The notes: generated by a model not told the origin, from the letters alone. DNA of 64,000 bases from Dipetalonema caudispina (GCA_013365325.1 JABVXV010000240.1:1-64000); one strand, 5' to 3'; positions 47,589 to 63,955 are shown, numbered from the stretch's first letter. Translations and numbers: made by a program.

Positions 47589-50179
47589 AAAATTTAGACA
47601 ATATTACGAAAATATGATATTTTGCATATTCGTTTTGTTATTGACATATAATATTTAAATTATGTTTACGCTTATTCAAATCTAAATTTCGAACATTAGT
47701 GATAAACATAAAAATTATATTCTCTATGTTATCAAAAAAAAAAATAATTGTGTAAACAAATTTCACATACAAAATTCACAATTGTGTATAAAAAAGTTAA
47801 TCATTTACTTTTCTATTTTAACAATTTCAAGTAAAAAGAATAAAAAAAAAAAAAATCGATTAAATTCGTAGACGTATTATAAAATATAAAATGTGAAAGA
47901 ACAAAATATTATCCAATATTTATTGCCTTTTTTTAATTCACAAAAAAAAAAAAATGAATATTAATTTTCGTATTCTTTCATTTACTCAAACATTTCTCTC
48001 AATTCCTACTACTATTCCAATCCGATACATCTCATAAATATTCCAAACTGCTCATCTTTTATCAAAGTTCCATTAAAATTAATATTTTTATCAGATCCAT
48101 TTCTTCATCAATCTTTTCCAACTAATAATCTCTTGCCTCCTATTTCCTCTTATCTTTATCTCTTACTTATTCTAATTACTATCGTTATTATAATTCTTTA
48201 TTATTACTGCTACTATTACAATTCATTATCATTGATAAGAGGAGAGAAATATAAAAGTTCTAAATATTTTGTTTTGTTTTGTTTTTTGTTTTTTTTTTTG
48301 AAAAATATTCCACAAATTTGAGTGAATTTCGAATTAACTTTCAACACATCAATAATGTCTTACATTTCTAAACGTTTACCTCAATTCTTTTATCTTTTAC
48401 ACTTTTACCAATTGTTATAAATAGTTAACAAACAGCTGTTTGTCAGCTGATTTGTATGAATGAGCAAAAACTTTATATCATACATTCATTGAGACGTTAT
48501 TTCATACTATATAGGTTTAACTCTAAACACGTCCGTTACCAATTTATTTATGTTAAATCAATTTTTAAAGCTTTTTCACATTTGTAATATTACTAATATC
48601 TCTTAGTATTTCAAATTACTATTTGTATATTAACATTTCATTTTACTAATATTCTCGTTTATTACTTCTTTTCTTCCTAATACTTCAAATTCTCATTTGC
48701 TATTTCTTCCTAATATACTTCAAATATTTCTATCATATCATAGAACAGCATCAAATATATACTATTTATATTAAACATTAATTTAAATGATAAATTAATA
48801 TTAATTTAAAAATAATAAACTAAAATTATTGTTGTCAATAATTTTTTTTTTCTTTTTTTTTTTATCATAATAATAAATTCTTTACTTTATTTTATGTTAA
48901 TGTTAAAAGAATGGTAGGAAAAAAAAAAACAAACTATGCATTCAAAATAATGTCAAAATTTTGTAATGAAATTAAAAATTAAAATTAAGATTAGTTGAAA
49001 ATTAAAAATTAAGCCTAAGATTTAAAAAAAAAAAAAAAAAAAAAATCCTATAGCTAAGCCTAAAACCAATGATTGTAATCAAAAAAAGCCTTACCAAAAT
49101 AAATCTCTCATAAGTTATAGACAACTAATTAGCTTCAATAGTAACAATAGGCTTTTATAACGCTACTTTTTGGCAAGAATCCAAATATCACTAAACTTCA
49201 CCTAAAAAGTAGTTTTGTTTTTTTTTATTTTTGATCTATTGGTATTGGTAGTGTTGTCTGTTACATCTCTTAGACTTAGTAATTATGCAAATTTAGACGT
49301 ACGTAAGAAATTAATGTGAACTTATGATACCATTATTAGAGTTGAGTTTTGAATGAAGAAAGATTAAGAGTAAAAATTAGATGAAAAATGAATCAGGGAT
49401 ATGTAATAAATCAAGTTAATAAATATGTTTGAAGCATGAAATATAGGGAAAATTTATGACAAAAGAATAGTCTGATATTTTTGCTAAGTACAAAGAAAAA
49501 AAAGAAAAAGTATGTCGTTTAATTTTACTTTATAAAATACGCCATAAGAAATTCATAATGTATGAATGTTGTTGTTAAGAGTAAAAAAAAAAAAAAAAAA
49601 AATAAAACGTATCGTTTAAATTATGCTTTATAAAATATGTTACCGTTCTTCCTTCTTCATTCATTGTTTCTGTATTCTTTTTTGTATTAATTCTCCTCTC
49701 CTTTCACTGTTTTTATTAATCCGTTTACAGATATTTTTCATTTTTGGAGGATATGTTTTATTATATTTAACAAGAAATACTTTATAAAGGACAAATAAAT
49801 GATACATTTTGTCCTTTTATTGTGAAAAAATTTTTTCTCCTATTTAAAAACATGCTTTGTTATTTCTGCTATACAAATAAAAATTTCCCGACTTTGGATA
49901 TTTTGCCATTAAACTAAAAAAAAATTAATATTTTGCTTTGCAAGTAAGGCTTTACCTGAACATATTACTGTAAAGGAAGACTATGTGATAGGATTAATAT
50001 TGCTATTACTTAATTAGCTAAGTAAACCAACAGTTAGCAAGAAGCTAAATAAGTTTCTCTTTACCTCCCTGTTGCTAACCTATTATTATCAGTATTTATT
50101 GCGGTATTTGCTTTCAATTTGACGTTGTTAATTTACATCAGTAATTGGTCGGATTTATCATTTTACGATATATTTTTAG
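47589..50179. other. Divergent intergenic region between abcf-2 and ant-1.1
   Basis: The two genes are transcribed away from each other, so their promoters lie here. No coding exon seen. Notable elements are a palindromic E-box pair at 48428-48449, a GTTTT array near 48271 and several A/T homopolymers. Confidence 0.7.
48428..48449. promoter_or_regulatory. Palindromic E-box plus abutting second E-box
   Basis: ACAAACAGCTGTTTGT is a perfect 16-bp palindrome centred on CAGCTG (48433-48438). A second CAGCTG starts at the next base after the palindrome (48444-48449), 11 bp from the first. CAGCTG is a bHLH consensus. Function is inferred from sequence only. Confidence 0.45.
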
Positions 50180-50201
50180 CTACTAACCCCATATATTACC
50201 G
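50168..50201 (+). promoter_or_regulatory. Candidate spliced-leader acceptor and short leader of ant-1.1
   Basis: TATATTTTTAG ends at 50179 and leaves a 22-nt leader before the ATG at 50202. The site fits the nematode acceptor consensus. Confidence 0.6.
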
Positions 50202-52226
50202 ATGTCGTCCACAACAGCCCAATCCCAAGGTACTGGCAAATCACGCCCCAATGACAAAAGCTCATTTGATGCAAAAAAATTCATGATTGATTTGGCATCT
50301 GGCGGTGTGGCTGCTGCTGTTTCCAAAACTGCTGTTGCACCTATTGAGCGAGTCAAACTACTTCTTCAGGTATCATTATTGCATAAAGTGGACCAATTTC
50401 AGCTACTATCGTTTTGCAAGTGAAAATACTTTTTTTAGTATGTTATAAAATATTGTTTTAGGTATTTCCATAGTATCAATACTCTTTTAAATATTGACGG
50501 TTGTATGAATAAAGTTTGCGTACATTACAGTTAATAGCAGGAACGGAAGGTCCTGACCTGAAAATGGTCACATTTTTCGAGGGAATAATAAGGTGATGAA
50601 CTAATGTTTGCATAAAGTTAATTTTCGTTATAAAATCGCGTGCTAATTTCTGTTGAGAAGAATATGCTGTGGATCCAGTATGATTTTATGGCCAATTATC
50701 TTTTCTTTTATTCACTTAGGTGAAATGCTACAGTGAAAATTATGGAAGGAAGTCAAAGGTTAGAAGGCTTGGTAGGATTTGTTGGAGGTTTTGAGGTGTA
50801 GATTTACAGGGAAGTTTGGCTTACTCTCAATAATATTACTGTTCAGAGTCAAGATTATTTGAAATAATCTCAATAAGTTGAAATGGGGGAATACAATAAA
50901 TTCATGTTGAACCCAACCTAATTTTAGATTTCAGTTTTGAAAGTCAAATTTTAGGATATGCTGTAGTAATCACACGTAATCAGGAAATATGCAGACTAGT
51001 GGTAATTATGACAATACTCATCAACCATTTCCCCATCACAGAAAGAGAGTTCATTCATTTTCCAGGTACAACATGCATCCAAAACAATTGAAGCTGATAA
51101 ACGATACAAGGGTATTATCGACGTGTTCAAACGTGTACCGGCTGAACAGGGTTTTGCATCGTTTTGGCGTGGTAATTTGGCGAATGTAATACGGTACTTC
51201 CCTACGCAAGCGCTAAATTTTGCATTCAAAGATACTTACAAAAAGATTTTCGTCGCAGGATACGACAAGGATAAAGTAAGTGTCTTGTAAATAAAGTCAA
51301 AAAGAATAAACATAATACTTGCAGTGGTAAATGCTTGGTGTAAGATTTCAAAGAATTTAGAATACAAATCATTTAGGTCGTTTAAAAAAGGAGGGTTGTT
51401 GATTCTGATATGTCGTCATAAACCACGTTATTACAGGATTTCTGGAAATTCTTTGGCGGAAATTTAATGAGTGGTGGTGCTGCAGGTGCTACATCTCTAT
51501 GTTTCGTATATCCACTTGATTTTGCTCGTACTCGTCTTGCGGTTGACGTTGGCAAGGGTGCAACGCGTGAGTTCAATGGTTTGATAGATTGTTTGGTAAA
51601 AGTTGTTAAAAGTGATGGTCCAGTTGGGCTTTACCGTGGTTTTATGGTATCGGTACAAGGCATCATCGTTTATCGTGCAGCTTACTTTGGTCTTTTTGAT
51701 ACAATAAAAATGATGGTTTCTACAGACCAAAAGAAACTCAACTTCTTCGCTGCTTGGATGATTGCCCAGGTTCGTTATTTACTTGAGCTACTCCGCTGTC
51801 GAGATAAGGCGGATTCGTGAGTTTTTCCCGAACTGTGTCGAGAACAGATTTGAACTTGTTGATGTGTTCATTGCACAATGTGCACAAATTTGTTCCGTAA
51901 TTAATGTCTTTGGGGAAATACCACATTCTTTGACAGATCTAAGCCGCAAACATGTGCACGTCATCATAGTTAACTGATGGTCGTTTCAGGTCGTAACTGT
52001 TGGATCTGGAATTCTGTCATATCCATGGGATACCGTACGCCGACGAATGATGATGCAGTCTGGTCGCAAAGAAATACTTTACACAAATACGTGGGATTGT
52101 GCGAAGAAGGTTGTTGCGAACGAAGGAGTCACGGCGCTTTACAAGGGTGCTCTTTCCAATGTCTTCCGAGGCACAGGTGGCGCACTTGTATTAGCTATTT
52201 ACGATGAAATTCAGAAGTTCTTGTAA
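50202..52226 (+). CDS. ant-1.1: Mitochondrial ADP/ATP carrier (adenine nucleotide translocase, 4 exons)
   Basis: Inner-mitochondrial-membrane carrier exchanging cytosolic ADP for matrix ATP. Exons 50202-50369, 51066-51275, 51437-51769 and 51990-52226, all joined in phase 0, give 315 residues and stop TAA. The three mitochondrial-carrier repeats carry PIERVK (about 47), PLDFAR (152) and PWDTVR (249), and the diagnostic RRRMMM follows at about 254-259. The match to C. elegans ANT-1.1 is close throughout; the protein is about 15 residues longer because of a Ser/Thr/Gln-rich N-terminal extension upstream of [14 protein letters not shown]. It is the only plus-strand gene here, divergent from abcf-2 and convergent with cdk-5. 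Which ant paralogue it is rests on position beside cdk-5. Confidence 0.97.
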
Positions 52227-53152
52227 AGCTCCTAGAAACTGCCAGTTATCAGAAGTGTAGGTATTTCGAACACACGGGCGACATCCGGTTCCTTTTATCA
52301 TGCTAACCATGTGACAGGACTCATTATCAGCTATAAAAAACGTGCTCTATTTGTCGTACATAATGTTTGCTTTTGTCATTTCTAATTACCTCTACTTCGT
52401 TTCATACTTAGGATTTGGAAGCTGATTTAAATAATGCATTGTGTGGGATGTGAACTTCAATTTAACATTATTTATCCTGTAATTTAAATACTTCACTTCC
52501 TAGTAGGATACCTCACTATGTTCATTTCATTTATTCTTCAGCGACCCTTTTTATATGTTGTTGTTAGGTTGGCCATATATGAGAGAGCTCAGACTCGTTT
52601 AATATATGTACCTCATAATTTTGATAAACCTCATAATGATAAGATCACGTCGTATTGACAGAATAGTAATGTATGTAATCTTTCCTACATCTTCGCAAGT
52701 GGCTGTAGTTGTGGAAGCAATAATTTTGTTAAGAGAATGAAATGAGTATTTTGGGATTTGATAACTAGTTTCATCCATTGCGGTATTCTTGGGAAGTGAC
52801 TCATCGGTAAGTGGAAATGTGATCTAAATCGAAAGGTTGGAAATTCCACTTCAACGGTAGGAGACAGAATGTATGGCTCGCAATAGAATTTAAAGATTTC
52901 CTCGGACTGCATAAAACCAGCACTTAAATTCACCAATGTGGTTGACAAATATATCATCAATTATGAATAAAATTTAAACGTAAGATGGGATGTTGGAAGA
53001 TCAGTTATAACGAAGAATTGTGTTCGACTTATATATTACAAAATTCGGAAAACCCATAAAATAGGCAAAAATACCATTGCACAACAAAGGAGATCATTGG
53101 TATATATGATTTGACTTGCAATTATTTCAAAACAGTATTTAATGTAAACTAC
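52227..53152. other. Convergent 3' intergenic region (ant-1.1 / cdk-5)
   Basis: 926 bp between two facing stop codons, presumably holding both 3' UTRs. An AATAAA on the plus strand near 52966 could end ant-1.1, and ATTAAA on the minus strand close to the cdk-5 stop could end cdk-5; neither is certain. No gene seen. Confidence 0.6.
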
Positions 53153-55966
<2,814 letters not shown>

Positions 55967-56920
55967 TTCACGTCGGTGAGTCTTTTATTAGTGTTCCACG
56001 TTGATGTTTCAAGCAAATACGTCCTTTAATGAACGCTTTACGTTTGTTTTTGATGCAAGTATAGCTTTCCTCACTTTATGATATAACCTAACTTTTGCTG
56101 GCTATCCATTACACTTTCTCCTATGTCAACTTTACATATGTCGAGATATATCTGAAATTTATTATGGAAATCATAAATTGCACACCGAATTAACCAAACA
56201 ACCAATTAATTAAACTAATAATGAATAAAACCCCGTCAAGAAAATATCCCAAATCTCTTAATTCAGTCAACATCCAAATATCGAAAACACACGCGGGATG
56301 GTGAGTTTTCAGAATGGTACCGTCACAAGGAACATCTGTTCTCTTGTAATTTTTCTTCTCCCGATAATTCGCGGGTTATGGGACGGTTGCGTTCAGTGAA
56401 GTTGTTCAGCTTATGCATGCATATGTTTATTTATATGTGTTTTAGTTTTGATATTTTAGTACCACTTATTAGCACTAGTAATGAATGCCTTTGTGAATCT
56501 TAAACGAGAGTTTTATCATCCCGAGATTTACCAGAAATCCGATTTATAGCTTGCAAAGAGTTTCAATACTTCGGAAAAGTGTATGGTTGATTAATGTAAT
56601 AGTTATTTGTGGTACCACAGAAAATCGACATGTAGAACGATTTGTGGCATAACATATCAGGGAGTAATCAGTGCAAAAGTATCAAAGACATGAAGCATTA
56701 CGTATATCCTTATTATTTCCTTTGACATATGAACTAAACTTTTTGATGTATGTTTTTTATTGACCTACAATTTTTTTTTTCTTTTTTTTTTTTTACGGGT
56801 AAACCAAATCCCAGAAACGTTTCTGTTTGAAGTGTTCATTCAAATTCTTCAGAATTTCATACAACATATCATAGGTATCATAGGTTTCACAAATAACGCA
56901 GTAATATTGAATGTAAATGT
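55967..56920. other. Intergenic region between pvf-1 and cdk-5
   Basis: 954 bp between two same-strand genes, longer than usual for a nematode operon. It includes the pvf-1 3' UTR and the cdk-5 upstream region. No clear splice acceptor was found close to the cdk-5 ATG. Confidence 0.6.
56756..56761 (-). terminator. Candidate poly(A) signal of pvf-1
   Basis: AATAAA on the minus strand, about 160 nt past the pvf-1 stop codon at 56921-56923. Confidence 0.5.
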
Positions 56921-59900
56921 TCACGGGACAGTTTTTGTTGGCATCCTTTTTCGTGCTAGACGAAGCTTTTGCAGTCTAGATGTACCCGATCGAAAATTAC
57001 CGGAAATATTTGGTTCTTCATAACTTTGATCATTGTCTGGATGATAGCATAAACATGTATGTTTATCCAAAATATTTTTACCATAGCAGTTCTTCGTAAC
57101 ACAACTGCAGGTACACGTTTCATCATTCCATTCCTTGTTTGGACCTTAAATATAGCGCACTTTTTTAACTTTTGAACTTTTTTAAAATCTGTAAAATATT
57201 TTCTCGCTCATTCTTGAGCTAAAAGCAAAAGGTTTGATTGAATTCAGGAAGTTAAAATAGGACTTTTTGTCTAATGTGAAGTGGAAGTCGCAAAATCAAA
57301 TTAAAACAGAAAATTAAATTCCATTTACTGAATAGAATTTAAAAGCGGTTATCGACTCGATTATGATGAGGGTTTGAGTTCTATCTATTTGGTTGAAAAA
57401 AGATCATACATTAATTTATCCGATCGGAAGAGGTGATCGAATTTCATACATATGATCAGGATAACAAGCCTATCTATTTGGTTATGTTATACATTTGCAA
57501 TCCATACATTTGATTGATGTGAAGAAACGAAATTTACCTATCAGATTAAAATAGAGTATTAAAATCTTTCCTCTATTTGAAATAGGAAGTTGAAGTCTGA
57601 TGTTGTGATAAGAAATTAAAATTCAAGTACAAGTAACTACAATTCAATTATCTAATTGCAATCATCGTGCTAAATGAAATCACGAAATTAAAATTCATCC
57701 ATTCAATTTTAACAGAAAAAATTTTCTTTTTAAATTAGAAACCTTGACAATTCTTTTTTTCTTCTCTATTCCTGCATTCACAATCACAATTTGGAGTGAC
57801 AATTTTCTTTTGTGGGCATTGAAGAGTTGTACCAAATTGTGTACATTCTTGACAAGTACAAGCAGTATGTTGTTCGATTGTTATATTTCGTGTTTGATTA
57901 ATTACAAACAAATTATTACCAGAATATAACATTTCAACAATCTGCAAAAAATATCACACATTATATGAATGGAAAAAAAAAAATAAGTGATAATCCGTAT
58001 CAAATTTGCATATTTCCTATCAAACTTATTTGTAGACGAAATGATATATTCATCTGATCCCTTTTTTTTTTTTTTTTTATTTGCTAATTCAACATTTTCA
58101 TTCCTTAATCGAATCGATCTATGCTTTGTTTTTTTTTCCAGTGATCAAGTGAATAAGTTATAAATGATTAGTTAAGAATGAATTAATCACCACATATATG
58201 TCAAATATTATAATTGTTGTATATATGAACGATGTTAAATTAGCATAAAAATGCTAAAAATATTAAATTGTTGTAAATTATCTTTTCATATATAGTATTT
58301 ACACAAGTTTGTTAATTAGTAGCAGTACTATATATCATTATATATGAAGCATAATCATTATGCATTAATAAACAAATCAAAAAGGCGAAAGAATGAAAAA
58401 GTCTGTTATATAAGTCATTAATTCATTTCGTTTAATTGATTTGTTTGATTTGAAATATCATTTAATTCGATTACAAATTAATGCAATTAATAATAAATGC
58501 TATTTTTAGCTTACTTGAAATTTTTAAAGTGTAAAACGTTAAATTAATGTTATTATTATTTGCAACATTTCTTACTGATAAATATAAATATATTTGATTA
58601 GATAAAGATAGATAGTAATTACCTGCAACATTTTTTTAGCATTGTAAATATAAACTCAATAATTGATATTGATGAATGGATAGAGAGATAGATAGATAGA
58701 TAGATGCAATAATCCATTTAGATTTAGAAATTTCGAGTAAGCTAAAAATATTACTGCGTGAATTGATTAAAGATAGGTTGTTATTTTTATGTGTGATACA
58801 AAATGAAATGAACGAAGCAAAGAAAAAATAAAAATAAAATTGCATATTTTAGAAATATTACCGGTTGTTGAATATATTCAATATTGGTTGGTGAGCAATG
58901 TTCGGTGAATTCACAACATGATCCAATACATTGTGTTACTTCATAGCATCTCGGGAATATCAATAATCCAGGATCGGGATTTTCTGGTAATATAGGAATA
59001 CAAGCTTTTTGCAATTCACATCTATCTGTACCTTGTCGAATCGTTCGTAGTATATCCAAGCTTTTCCGTGTATTAGCTAAATTATGGATTATTTTATTTT
59101 CACTATAATTACTGTAATTGCACTGCTATAATGAATTTCTTATAAATTATTTTGAAAAAAAAAAAAAAAAAAGAAAATTAAATCGATGAATTGAATTATT
59201 TAATAAAAGAATATCAAATAAGTTATTTTTTTTTATTTTCCCTTAATAATGGTAGGTGTTGAAATTTTGCATACATGTTAATTTTATTATGAATAATATC
59301 AGTTAAAGCTTATCAAACATATTATGATTTAAAAATATGAAATGAAATATAAATACCTGCATAGAAATCGAAGCTGAATTTAATAAAAAAATGTTTCTCC
59401 AATATTTCAGTTTTTTCTCTTCCATTTTAATCATATTTATTTTATTGATAACAGAGTATTAACCGAAAAAATCATTTATTACTTTTTGATAACGTTTTTA
59501 AAAAATATTTTCGTTTGGATAAATTTTGATTAACTAAACAACTTTTAATAATAAATGGAGCTGATATTGGTATTTTCAGCAATAAAATCTTGTTTAAAAA
59601 ATCATTTGAAATTTTTTTATTTGAGATTAAAGAAAACTTTAATCTTTGTCAATATTTGTTTAAATTTACGATGTTGTAAGGGGATATCTTTTTATTTTTT
59701 TTATTTTTTTTTCTTTTCTTTCTTCGTTTTTCATCTTTCTTAACTCTTTTTAACCTATCCTTCACATATCCTATCCTCTTTGTTTCGTTGTTCATCGAAT
59801 TAAATACTGATCCATTCTAACTGATCGTTCTATTTGTACTTTCGAGATATTGACGTCATTCATAGATCTAATGGATATTTTGAACTTAATTTTAAAAAAA

Positions 59901-60968
59901 AAAAAAAAAAAAAGAAAATTGAATCTTTTTATTTCAAGATTTGCCGATTTTTAATTATAAATTTTGTCTATTTGATAAAATTTTTACAACCTTTTATTTA
60001 TACTAATACTTGCTTTAATAATACATATGCATTAGGGATTGAGAATTCAAATACGAAAGCTATTAAAATAATAAATATTTAAAAGATAGAAATTAAAATT
60101 CGATAATAGTGAAGCAAACGTATTATTTTATAAAATGAATCAAATATTTCGGATCAAGTTTTAGAAATTTCATAAATGAGATTCTTGCAAGGAATTTTAT
60201 TATGAGATTATTACTGTTATTACAGTTGTCTGATATTTCGAAGTTTGTTTTTATAATCTCATCTTTAAGTTTTTTTTTCCGCAATTTAAGATTTGGTCCG
60301 ATATTATTATTTATTGCTGTTTTTACTATTATTATTTCTATTACTATCATTATTTATTATTACTATTGTTACTGTTACGAATATTATTATTATTATTATT
60401 ATTATTACTGCGTTATTATAACTATTATATTTATTATCTGTACTACTGTAACAATATAATCAAGTAAATATAACAGATGAAATTTAAATAATAATGACAA
60501 TAATATTGTTTTAAGTTTTTTTTTTTTCTTTTTTAATCTTTGATTATTAAACCTTTTGCTGTTTTATCAAATTGTTTTCCTTTTTTTTTTTTTCAGATTC
60601 CAATTGAAAAAAAAAAATGAAAAGACAAAATATCTAAAAGTGAACAAACCATCAATATTTTGACGAAAGTTGGATTTTCTTGGAATGATTGACTGAAAAG
60701 TGGAAGCTTTGTGTAGCATAACTTTCTTCATACGATTCGTGTAAGATTGTATTTCAGCAGGTTGTAATTTGTATTCGTTGAAAGTTGAGTCGTTTACATT
60801 TCCAAGTAAATGTGATGCATACGAAAGTTGTGTAACGGATAATAATTCATCAAATGTATGCGCTTCGCGTACCTTTTTACGTATATCATCAGGGATATCT
60901 TTTTGCGCTAACGGATTTTCAACCAATAGTAGTAATAGCAATAATATTAAGGTAAACATCAGTGACAT
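56921..60968 (-). CDS. pvf-1: Secreted PDGF/VEGF-like growth factor (4 exons)
   Basis: Predicted ligand for PVR/VEGFR-type receptor tyrosine kinases. Exons 60650-60968, 58862-59076, 57743-57941 and 56921-57144 give 318 residues plus TGA. The N-terminus MSLMFTLILLLLLLLVENPL is a strong signal peptide. The cystine-knot domain (about 126-215) shows RCELQKACIP, FPRCYEVTQCIGSCCE and, in exon 3, HTACTCQEC, matching the HxxCxC end of PDGF/VEGF domains. The core signature has one extra residue (CIGSCC instead of CxGCC). Further CxC pairs (CDCEC, CTCSC, CLC) follow, as in VEGF-C/D and invertebrate PVFs, and the tail is basic (RLQKLRLARKR). Intron 1 is about 1.6 kb. Family is secure; the C. elegans name is by similarity of architecture. 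Confidence 0.9.
58680..58706. repeat. (GATA)n microsatellite in pvf-1 intron 2
   Basis: About five GATA units with a GAGA start, inside the intron between exons 2 and 3. Confidence 0.9.
60300..60440. repeat. Degenerate (ATT/ACT)n tract upstream of the pvf-1 exon 1 donor
   Basis: Irregular ATT, ACT and GTT trinucleotides within pvf-1 intron 1; (ATT)n is pure for about 30 bp near 60378-60406. Confidence 0.85.
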
Positions 60969-60985
60969 AATCTGTAGTATATAAG
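60969..60985 (-). promoter_or_regulatory. Candidate spliced-leader acceptor of pvf-1
   Basis: On the minus strand TATACTACAG ends at 60972, leaving only 3 nt before the ATG at 60968. Leaders this short occur on trans-spliced nematode mRNAs. Confidence 0.55.
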
Positions 60986-63480
60986 CTTGGGATTAAAATT
61001 TTTCAAATAATCTAGTTTTTTTTAATGCTTTTAAAAGAGTTTATACAAACGAATTATTGCTTTCTGTTAATTTCAACATGTATTTTCAGGTGTAGCTTCA
61101 TCCAATACGAAATTCAATCAAATTAGAAAAGATTGAACTGATAATTATCATCTTAATCATTAGTGATAGTAAGTTACGCATACAAAGTTAAAATTTATTA
61201 GTAAGTAATTCATTCCAGCTAGATATATCCACTTGAAATGGATTTAATAAAAAAAAAAAGAAAGAAATTTAGGCAAGATTTCGAATTCATGATGAGAAAA
61301 GGAACTAATTTTACAGAGAAATGTCGAATTTAAAAGAAATGAGGAATAAATGGTTAAGGAAATTGATTTTGAACAACTGTGTTTAGAGCATATCTGTCAT
61401 TTATTTTAAATAACCATATGTTTAGTTTTCTACTTTCATTATATTATCGAACTAGTTATTTTCATCCTTATCAGTTGTTACATTAGAAGGATCGTTGATT
61501 TGACAATAATCTTTGAAAGAATTTTTAAATTTTCACAAATAGTTTTTTTTTTTTTTTTGTCAAAATAAAGTAGCTTATAAATTAAGATATGCAATTGATT
61601 TGGAAAAAAGAAGAATTCAAAATAGTTCTTTTTTTTTTTTTTTTTTTTTTTTTGGAGATAAATGTGAAATGATGAGAGATTGGAAGCCTAAAATGACATT
61701 AAATTTCACTGTAATACATTTCATTGCAATATATAATATCTGAAAAAAAAAAAATTACATCGTATATTGAATGTTAAATGGTATTTTTGATGATTCATTC
61801 ATCAATGCTAATCTTTTAGATTATAAATTCATTCACTTTTTTTTTTTTTATTCAAATAAAAAATTAATTCAATAGTATAGTTTTACAACAATCATTTGGA
61901 CTTTAATCTTTTCTTGTAAGGATGATTTAATGAGAGCTTTTTTCCTGATTTTTAATTTTTTTTTTTTAAACTATTAATAATCTCACAGGTTGATAGTTTA
62001 ATTTAATTATTTTTCCTTCTAAGCTTATAGTTCATATTTGCATTTTTATGTCAATATTTTGAAGACATACTGTATTAAATAATTGAATTTTCTAGGTAAT
62101 TTGTTGAGTTTTTCTTCTTTTTTTTCATTTTGTTTTAGTTATCATAATATAGCTTGGTTCGTTAAGTTGGTTTAATTGTAGCAGTAACAGATACTGTAAG
62201 CTAATCTCTAAAACTTTCAATCTATGATTCATTTCTGATCATGATCATGATATATTTAGTTCTCAAAAAGAAAAGATCGCGATATATTTAGTTCTAAAAA
62301 GAAGATTGAACTGACAATTTCCATATATTAATAATTTTTTCTCCATCTCCTTTTTCCTCGTATCTTTGTTGTTTATAATTGATCAGAATACATTTTAATA
62401 TTCCTTCCATATTTAAAATCGAATTAGTTTATTGGAATAAGCCCGTAAAAAGGCGAAAAGAAATTCATCGAATAATCATCCCAAATAGCAATACATTTTA
62501 ATGTTTTAGGAATGGCAAAATTTATTATTGAAATTCTACAATGCAAAATTTGAAATTGTTTTTTCGCATTTCAGAGATATCATTTCAAGATATGTTTACT
62601 TGGATGAACTTTAATCTTGTAATTGTAATTCAATTTTGGTTTTTTTTTTTTTTTTTTTTTTTTTGTAAAAGGAAACTGTTGACCTATTGCTTAGAGGGAA
62701 AGATAGAATGATACGGTCGAATGAATTTTGACAAATGTGGTATTGGAGATGATGGGGGTACTAAATGTTGATTGATTTGTCCTCTTTTCATTTCCAATAT
62801 ATGCCTATGAAAGGCGAGCTGTTGCATCAACCAGCAATTTTTATTTTCTCATTTCTAATTTATTGTTAGACAAAATTTTTATTCATTGCAAATAGATTAT
62901 CTGAAATGATTTACTTGTAATTAAAAGTATAAATTTATCGTGTAATTATTGATTATAATTTTTATAGCTTATAGAATTTATGCTTTCCAATTTTGTCCAA
63001 TAGACATTTTGGATAATTGTTGATTTTTGCATTGTGTAGAAGATAATAAAAATTCTAATGGTCATTTTAGATGAAATTAATTGAAACTTTAGGTGAAAAG
63101 AAGCATGAGGTAATAAATAATCAAAATATTTAAAAAAAAGATATTTTTTAAAGAACTAAAAAAATTTTATTATTTATTGAAATGTGTACAATTTGCTTTG
63201 AAATGATACGATACGATATGTAAATACGTTGGATAGTTTTTAAATTTTTAAAAGGTATAATTATTACTTGCTTACTTATTCGTTTTATTAATTTCGTTGC
63301 AATAATTCGAAACTACAAAACTAACTTACTAAATTATTTCATCTACTTTACATATATATATATATATATCTGAATGTTCATTTCAATTAATTGATATTAT
63401 ATCATTTAATGTTATTGAAATATTTTGATAGTTAGTATCATCAAAATATCTCTAAATATATGTAACACATAAGAAAACAA

Positions 63481-63522
63481 ATGATGATGATGATGATGAT
63501 GATGATGATTGTGATGATTGTA
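63481..63522. repeat. (GAT)n microsatellite
   Basis: About nine to ten ATG/GAT units, then interrupted copies. Confidence 0.92.
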
Positions 63523-63730
63523 ACAATAGTGGTGATATTATGAAAATGGAAGAGAGAATGTGTTATTGATTGGGTATGTTGTCATAATATAAATTGTCAC
63601 TTGTCATGCTCTTATCCATTTCATCATAAATGTTCTATGAAATAATAGAATGATATAAAAGAACAAGAGCATTTAAAACAGGTAAGTTATTATTGGTAGA
63701 ATAAAGGAGAAAAAGATGAAGGAATGTATG

Positions 63731-63955
<225 letters not shown>

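Noticed and set aside
51497..51926. Minus-strand frames opposite ant-1.1
   Set aside because: Shadows of exon 3 and the following intron of the carrier gene.
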